Positions 17,233-21,504 of a DNA stretch of 21,504 bases are shown here, in pieces. A model generated the notes under the pieces. That model worked only from the letters and a program-made list of their open reading frames with translations, was not told where the DNA came from and ran no database searches. This stretch comes from Congregibacter sp. (lineage in GTDB: Bacteria > Pseudomonadota > Gammaproteobacteria > Pseudomonadales > Halieaceae): NCBI GenBank assembly GCA_013911345.1, contig JACETJ010000005.1:1-21504 (forward strand), read 5' to 3'. The position numbers and the translations under genes were made by a program. Position 1 is the stretch's first letter; the number at the start of each line of letters is the position of its first letter.

Positions 17233-17856
17233 TCAGACTTCTTTGAGCGCCAAGACCAACGCTTCCGTAAAGATCACGACAACCGTATCTCCCAGACGCA
17301 CATTGTCCAGCTTAGCCATCTCTACACCGCCAACAGTGTGCATGCGGCCTCGAGCATCCTTGATCATCACATTGCCGTTGCGATCCATAGCTTCAATGGT
17401 GCAAACCGCGCGAATAAGTCTCGCTGCACCGGCAGCAGTCATCTCGGAGTCATCCGCAGTGTTGCCCATTTCGCCCAAAACGACCCAGGGATTCGCTTCC
17501 TCTTCAGCCGTAGGCGTGCGGACCTCTGCTTCGATCGACGCGACGTAGTCTGCAATGATGGTATCTCCAGGCGCAATCTTCGACAGGTCGACGCCATCTT
17601 CGCGCGCGGTCAACGTAACGAAATTGCCGGCAGGCCCGCGAACGACAACTTCTCGCGTCTCCATATCTACAGCGATAACTTCACCTTCGACCTCAGCAAC
17701 AATTGCTCGTGCACCAGAGGCCCACACAACATCATCGCCCATCTGTTCGGCTGCTACAGCGTGATCACCACCCTCGTGATGGCCGGCAAAAGCGACAGCA
17801 GGCAGCAACGCCATTGAGACCAACAAAGAAACAGCGGTTTTAGTAAACATCTTCAT
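17233..17856 (-). CDS. Exported protein of unknown function with duplicated beta-rich domain
   Basis: The 207-residue product starts with a clear signal peptide (MKMFTKTAVSLLVSMALLPA, then VAFA before GHHEGG), so it is predicted to be periplasmic after cleavage near residue 24. A short His- and acid-rich segment follows. Two related segments are visible: residues 51-111 (with EVIAVDMETREVVVRGPAGN and IAPGDTIIADY) and about 145-207 (with IEAMDRNGNVMIKDARGR and VRLGDTVVVIFTEAL). Each reads as a small beta-barrel-like unit ending in a GDT(I/V) turn; a Glu-rich linker joins them. No known function is recognised. The ATG at 17856 has an AAGGAA site 7 bases upstream, and the longer open frame to 17928 would bury the signal peptide. 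It lies downstream of gloB on the same strand, 116 bases away, likely with its own promoter. Confidence 0.82.
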   Translation of the reverse strand: MKMFTKTAVSLLVSMALLPAVAFAGHHEGGDHAVAAEQMGDDVVWASGARAIVAEVEGEVIAVDMETREVVVRGPAGNFVTLTAREDGVDLSKIAPGDTIIADYVASIEAEVRTPTAEEEANPWVVLGEMGNTADDSEMTAAGAARLIRAVCTIEAMDRNGNVMIKDARGRMHTVGGVEMAKLDNVRLGDTVVVIFTEALVLALKEV

Positions 17857-17877
17857 TTTCAGGTTCCTTTTCAAGTT

Positions 17878-17899
17878 GACCGCGCCTTGATGAGCGGTC
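17878..17899. repeat. Inverted repeat upstream of the exported-protein gene
   Basis: GACCGC (17878-17883) and GCGGTC (17894-17899) are perfect inverted 6-base arms around a 10-base centre, in the 116-bp gap between gloB and the exported-protein gene. It could be a leader hairpin or an operator. There is no T run, so a terminator for gloB is unlikely. Confidence 0.35.
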
Positions 17900-17972
17900 G
17901 CGCAAATGAAGGCGGGACGATACCGCAATACGGCACAGGCGGAAAGTTCACAAAGTGACGTAAATCAGGTGC

Positions 17973-18746
17973 TCACGCAGTATTTTTCCATTCGCGGACA
18001 GCGGTAAAGATGCCGTCTGGGGAGTCGTCTATAAGCCGCCCTGACGCTTCAAGGGCCTTGAGAATATCGGGGCTCTGCCACCTCAGGAAGGGGTTGCAGG
18101 ACAACTCGTCGCTGATTCGAGAGGGCACCGTAGGCTCATTTTGCTCACGCTTGCGCTCACATGCCGCCAGAAAATCTATCAATTCAGCGTTTTCCGGTTC
18201 TACCAGACGTGCGAAACGTAGATTCGCCAGCGTGTATTCGTGCGCACAGTAGATCAAGGTGTCACCAGGCAATCGGCTCAGCTTTTCAAGTGATGCCCGC
18301 ATTTGCGGCGGAGTGCCCTCAAATACTCGTCCACAGCCGCCAACGAACAAGGTATCGCCGCAAAAAAGTGCCTGTTCAGCAGGGCTGTAATAGGCAATGT
18401 GGTCCAAAGTGTGACCGGGGACGTTCAGTACCGAAAAGTCTACCCCCAGTACCGAGACGGTATCTGCCTCAGCGACAATATGGTCGTATGGACCGGCAGG
18501 GCTATCGGGCGGGCCCCAGACCGCACAGCCCGTTTCGCCTTTGAGGGCCGCTACAGCCCCTGTGTGATCAAAATGGTGGTGGGTGATCAGAATTCCGGAC
18601 AGCTCAATGCCATCAGCTTTCAGCGCCGTCAAGACGGGGGCAGGCTCACCCGGGTCCACTACGAACCCCTGATTCCCTCGCCTAATCAACCAGATGTAGT
18701 TGTCGCTGAAGGCGTTAATCGGCGATATAGTCAGCATATTCATCAT
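17973..18746 (-). CDS. gloB: Hydroxyacylglutathione hydrolase (glyoxalase II)
   Basis: This 257-residue enzyme hydrolyses S-lactoylglutathione to lactate and glutathione, the second step of methylglyoxal detoxification. The metallo-beta-lactamase metal motif is LITHHHFDHTGA (H56, H58, D60, H61). The further ligands stand in VPGHTLDHIAYY, LFCGDTLFVGGCGRVFEGTP and CAHEYTLANLRFA. The C-terminal HAGH domain (KREQNEPTVPSRI, NPFLRW) is complete. The N-terminus ISPINAFSDNYIWLI is typical. Three ATGs (18746, 18743, 18737) are possible starts and none has a convincing ribosome site. It is divergent from the methyltransferase gene with only 34 bp between the starts. The cluster with yafS, rnhA and dnaQ is conserved in gammaproteobacteria. 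Confidence 0.95.
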   Translation of the reverse strand: MMNMLTISPINAFSDNYIWLIRRGNQGFVVDPGEPAPVLTALKADGIELSGILITHHHFDHTGAVAALKGETGCAVWGPPDSPAGPYDHIVAEADTVSVLGVDFSVLNVPGHTLDHIAYYSPAEQALFCGDTLFVGGCGRVFEGTPPQMRASLEKLSRLPGDTLIYCAHEYTLANLRFARLVEPENAELIDFLAACERKREQNEPTVPSRISDELSCNPFLRWQSPDILKALEASGRLIDDSPDGIFTAVREWKNTA

Positions 18747-18780
18747 TCAAACAGTTCATGTAGGGTTGAGAGGCTAACCT

Positions 18781-19599
18781 GTGCCAATGAGTGTGACCAG
18801 TCCTTTGGGAGAAGAAGCGAATCGCCATCAGGTCTTGTCCCGTTGGTATCACGAAAAAGCGCTGGGCCAGCGATTGACGGCACAGTTAACCGAGGCCCTG
18901 AACGACTCGCTTGAACAGGTATTTGGCTACCACATGCTGGTCACAGGCGCCGATATGGGGCTTGAGTTGAGCCGTATAGGCAAGACGCAACGGTTATTCA
19001 GATTGGTCCCGCGCGCGGGTATCGATCAGCCGCTACAGACCGTGTTGGGCGCCAGCAGTGAGTTGCCGTTCGCGACGGATTCACTGGACGCCCTCGTGCT
19101 CTGCCATACCTTGAACGCTTCCTCGGTGCCACACCAGACACTCCGTGAGTGCCAACGGGTGCTGGTGCCTAACGGCCACTTATTCATCATCTCGTTTAAT
19201 CCTCTGAGCATGTGGGGGCTCGGTAGTACGTTTAAGCGATGGCTTAGCCGGAGGCAGAGCCACGCTAAGAGCGTCAGCGCCCGCCGACTGGGTGATTGGC
19301 TATCGCTGCTAGGCTTTTCGCGTGCCGAACCCCATTACTTCACAAGCTTTGCCCCGCTTGGCAGAGGGCGCATCGGTCGCCTTATGGATCGATTCGATCG
19401 CTGGCTGGTGCGAATTAATGCGCCAACAGGCACCGCCTATTTGCTGCATGCCCGCAAACGTGTTGCGGCGCATCTCGATTCCGGCGTCAAGGTTAAGAAA
19501 CCTCGACTCATTTCGATCCCCATTGGTAAGACGCAGGAGGGCGTGCCGGTGCCTCGGCATGTCAGTCGATCGCAACAGGACGGGATAGAAACGCCCTGA
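18781..19599 (+). CDS. YafS-like class I SAM-dependent methyltransferase
   Basis: This 272-residue protein holds the neighbourhood position of E. coli YafS and shows the later motifs of a Methyltransf_11-type domain. These are [19 protein letters not shown] (post-motif I to motif II, about residues 94-112), then [20 protein letters not shown] (motif III). The usual glycine-rich SAM motif I is poorly preserved: the matching region reads [16 protein letters not shown]. The substrate is unknown. A GTG at 18781 has GAGAGG seven bases upstream and is preferred over the ATG at 18787. The stop codon overlaps the rnhA start by one base, so the two are translationally coupled. The C-terminal 70 residues are basic (for example [17 protein letters not shown]), which might contact nucleic acid; that is speculation. 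Confidence 0.87.
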   Translation: MPMSVTSPLGEEANRHQVLSRWYHEKALGQRLTAQLTEALNDSLEQVFGYHMLVTGADMGLELSRIGKTQRLFRLVPRAGIDQPLQTVLGASSELPFATDSLDALVLCHTLNASSVPHQTLRECQRVLVPNGHLFIISFNPLSMWGLGSTFKRWLSRRQSHAKSVSARRLGDWLSLLGFSRAEPHYFTSFAPLGRGRIGRLMDRFDRWLVRINAPTGTAYLLHARKRVAAHLDSGVKVKKPRLISIPIGKTQEGVPVPRHVSRSQQDGIETP

Positions 19600-20045
19600 T
19601 GAAGCAGGTCAGTGCCTTTACAGACGGTGCGTGTAGCGGCAACCCTGGGCCCGGAGGCTGGGGGGCGGTTCTGCAGTTTGGCGATCACGAGCGAGAGCTT
19701 CACGGCGGCGCCACGGATACCACCAACAATCGTATGGAGCTGACCGCGGCGATCGAGGCGCTCAAAGCTCTGAATGAGCCCTGCCGGGTCAGCCTGACAA
19801 CTGATTCGACTTACGTGAAAGATGGTATTACAGCGTGGCTAGTCAATTGGAAGCGCAACGGCTGGAAAACTGCCGCTAAGAAGCCAGTCAAGAATCAGGA
19901 CTTATGGCAAGCGCTGGACCAAGAAGCAGCCCGGCATGAAATCGATTGGTGCTGGGTGAAGGGGCATAGTGGGCATCCTGAAAATGAGCGCGCAGACCGG
20001 CTAGCCAATCAGGGCATGGATGAAGTGAGAGACACCGATGGATAG
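19599..20045 (+). CDS. rnhA: Ribonuclease HI
   Basis: This is a 148-residue RNase HI, which cuts the RNA strand of RNA:DNA hybrids such as R-loops and primers. All four catalytic carboxylates are visible: D9 in [15 protein letters not shown]47 in NNRMELTA, D69 in TTDSTYV and D133 in ERADRLAN. The assisting histidine is H123 in [14 protein letters not shown]. The basic handle region ([20 protein letters not shown]) is also present. The ATG overlaps the stop of the methyltransferase gene, and the last 8 bases overlap the start of dnaQ, so all three are likely translated from one message. In E. coli rnhA and dnaQ are divergent; here they are co-directional, as in Pseudomonas-type genomes. Confidence 0.98.
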   Translation: MKQVSAFTDGACSGNPGPGGWGAVLQFGDHERELHGGATDTTNNRMELTAAIEALKALNEPCRVSLTTDSTYVKDGITAWLVNWKRNGWKTAAKKPVKNQDLWQALDQEAARHEIDWCWVKGHSGHPENERADRLANQGMDEVRDTDG

Positions 20046-20769
20046 ACGTCAAATCGTACTCGATACCGAAACGACTGGCCTTGAGGTGAATCAGGGGCAT
20101 CGCATTATCGAGATTGGATGCGTTGAAATGGTCAACAGACGCATCACTGGCCGGCACTACCACCAGTATATTCAGCCAGAGCGAGACATTGACGCCGGCG
20201 CATTAGAAGTACACGGCATCACGTTAGAGTTTTTGGCGGGCAAGCCGACTTTTAGCGAGATCGCAGAGGAGTTTGTCGAGTTTGTTCAGGGCGCAGAGCT
20301 GGTGATCCATAACGCGCCGTTTGACGTGGGCTTTATTGATGCGGAGCTAGATCGGCTGGAGCCCCGTATAGGGGCTCTCGAGAATGTGTGCAGTGTCTTG
20401 GATACGCTGCAGATGGCGCGGCATAAGCATCCGGGTCAGCGGAACAATCTTGATGCCCTGTGCCAGCGATATGAGATCGACAACACAAGTCGAACACTCC
20501 ATGGCGCTTTGCTGGACGCAGAGATACTGGCAGAGGTCTACCTTGCCATGACGGGAGGTCAGGCCTCGCTGGGTCTGAACGCAGAGAGCAGTGACGCATC
20601 TTCAAACGGGTCAGGCCCGGAAAACGGCATCCGGCGTCTGGCCGCCGATAGGCAGCCGCTCGCTGTGCTCCGGGCGAGCCCAGAGGAGACCGAGCGGCAT
20701 GAGGCCAAGCTACGGGAGCTCGACCTCAGCGCGGGTGAGGCGGTGTGGCGGAGATCGCCCCACCGTTGA
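20038..20769 (+). CDS. dnaQ: DNA polymerase III epsilon subunit (proofreading exonuclease)
   Basis: This 243-residue protein is the 3'-5' proofreading exonuclease of the replicative polymerase. Catalytic residues are D9 and E11 ([10 protein letters not shown], Exo I), D96 ([11 protein letters not shown], Exo II), and H155 and D160 ([13 protein letters not shown], Exo III), all intact. After the exonuclease domain, QASLGL at 175-180 stands where epsilon carries its weak beta-clamp-binding peptide. The C-terminal tail that binds the alpha subunit extends to residue 243. The ATG lies inside the end of rnhA (8-base overlap). The stop codon is separated from the convergent nhaB stop by a single base, and no terminator is visible between them. 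Confidence 0.97.
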   Translation: MDRRQIVLDTETTGLEVNQGHRIIEIGCVEMVNRRITGRHYHQYIQPERDIDAGALEVHGITLEFLAGKPTFSEIAEEFVEFVQGAELVIHNAPFDVGFIDAELDRLEPRIGALENVCSVLDTLQMARHKHPGQRNNLDALCQRYEIDNTSRTLHGALLDAEILAEVYLAMTGGQASLGLNAESSDASSNGSGPENGIRRLAADRQPLAVLRASPEETERHEAKLRELDLSAGEAVWRRSPHR

Positions 20770-20770
20770 T

Positions 20771-21504
20771 TCAAAGGGTAATGGTGACGAAAACGAGCCC
20801 AACCGTCGTCAAGACGATGGTATAGGGTAGGGCCATCAGCACCATCGTGCCGTAAGACAGACGAATCAGTGGCGCTAGCGCGGAGGTTAGCAAAAACAGA
20901 AATGCTGCCTGACCATTGGGCGTCGCCACTGAGGGTAGGTTGGTGCCGGTGTTGATAGCAATGGCCAGCCGGTCAAATTCTGCACGATCAATCTCTCCCG
21001 CTTTTAGCGCGGCATCGATTTCAGAGATGTACACGGTCGCAACGAAGACGTTATCTGAGATCGCCGACAAGATGCCGTTAGCGAGGAAAAACATGGCCGG
21101 TCGGACCTCGCTAGACATGGCCAAGACCGATTCGATAACTGGCGTGAAGAGGTGCTGTTCGTGAATTACTGCGACGATCGCAAAGAACACCACTAACAAT
21201 GCTGTGAAGGGCAGTGCCTCCTGGAACGCGTGCCCAATTTCGTGCTCATCGGTGATTCCGTTGAAGGCTGTCAGCAGCACAATGACGAGCAAGCCGATTA
21301 AACCCACCGCCGCTAGGTGAAATGCGAGAGCAAATACCAGAATGACTGCCGTTACCGCCTGAACCTTCAGCTTGGCTCTGGATCGAGCCGTTGCAGCGGC
21401 TTGCTGGCCTTCATCGAAACGGGTCAATACCTGCCGCACATTCTCTGGCATCAGGGCGCCATAACCGAACCATCCGGTCGCCTCCAGCAACACGCAGGTG
21501 AGCA
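20771..21504 (-). CDS. nhaB: Na+/H+ antiporter NhaB, C-terminal part (runs off the window)
   Basis: About 244 C-terminal residues of an NhaB-family sodium/proton antiporter are present; the frame stays open to the right edge, so the N-terminal half lies outside. NhaB is an inner-membrane transporter that expels Na+ in exchange for H+. Recognisable segments are [60 protein letters not shown], then [20 protein letters not shown] and [20 protein letters not shown]. These are hallmark stretches of the family, with the conserved Asp in the SDN motif. The end is complete and convergent with dnaQ. The GTG at 21493 is not a real start, because family sequence continues upstream of it. Sodium handling fits a marine habitat but does not prove one. 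Confidence 0.95.
   Translation of the reverse strand, partial: LTCVLLEATGWFGYGALMPENVRQVLTRFDEGQQAAATARSRAKLKVQAVTAVILVFALAFHLAAVGLIGLLVIVLLTAFNGITDEHEIGHAFQEALPFTALLVVFFAIVAVIHEQHLFTPVIESVLAMSSEVRPAMFFLANGILSAISDNVFVATVYISEIDAALKAGEIDRAEFDRLAIAINTGTNLPSVATPNGQAAFLFLLTSALAPLIRLSYGTMVLMALPYTIVLTTVGLVFVTITL

Noticed and set aside
18303..18914. 203-codon plus-strand open frame
   Set aside because: It is antisense to gloB, whose metal-binding motifs are clear, and then runs into the methyltransferase gene in another frame; no protein-like pattern.

Overview
The window looks like chromosomal core sequence of a free-living gammaproteobacterium. Evidence: hupB is followed by ppiD, etfBA lies divergent from an ETF-ubiquinone oxidoreductase, and gloB, a YafS-type methyltransferase, rnhA and dnaQ sit together. 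The arrangement resembles Pseudomonas-like lineages and marine Cellvibrionales/Halieaceae-type bacteria more than enterics. The lineage is inferred from gene order and protein style and could not be tested here. No insertion sequence, prophage gene, CRISPR array, rRNA or tRNA was seen, and no gene appears broken.

Left part (1-6600): the nucleoid protein HU (GTG start) ends in a strong intrinsic terminator. It is followed by the periplasmic folding factor PpiD and a DUF1285 protein. An ETF-ubiquinone oxidoreductase on the minus strand faces etfB-etfA on the plus strand across a 312-bp regulatory gap. Together these three genes encode the whole route that moves electrons from acyl-CoA dehydrogenases to ubiquinone. 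The gap holds a 16-bp near-perfect inverted repeat that resembles a PsrA-type fatty-acid regulator operator.

Middle part (6600-11030): a CPA2-type cation/proton antiporter made of the membrane domain only (minus), an uncharacterised 36-residue single-span membrane protein (plus), a PLP-dependent threonine/serine dehydratase-like enzyme (minus), the Fe-S carrier NfuA (plus, with a good sigma-70 promoter) and a class I DAHP synthase (minus, GTG start).

Right part (11100-21504): two large genes overlapping by 4 bases encode an AddAB-like helicase-nuclease for double-strand break repair. The AddB-like subunit has a nuclease centre and four cysteines spaced as Fe-S ligands. The AddA-like subunit has a UvrD/RecB helicase and its own nuclease domain. 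An intrinsic terminator closes this operon. After it come an exported protein with two related beta-rich halves and gloB on the minus strand, then a tightly packed plus-strand run of a YafS-like methyltransferase, rnhA and dnaQ. The C-terminal part of the Na+/H+ antiporter NhaB (minus) runs off the right edge.

The strongest leads are the AddAB-like pair, the 36-residue membrane protein, the etf operator and the duplicated exported protein. None of them amounts to a clearly new multi-gene system.
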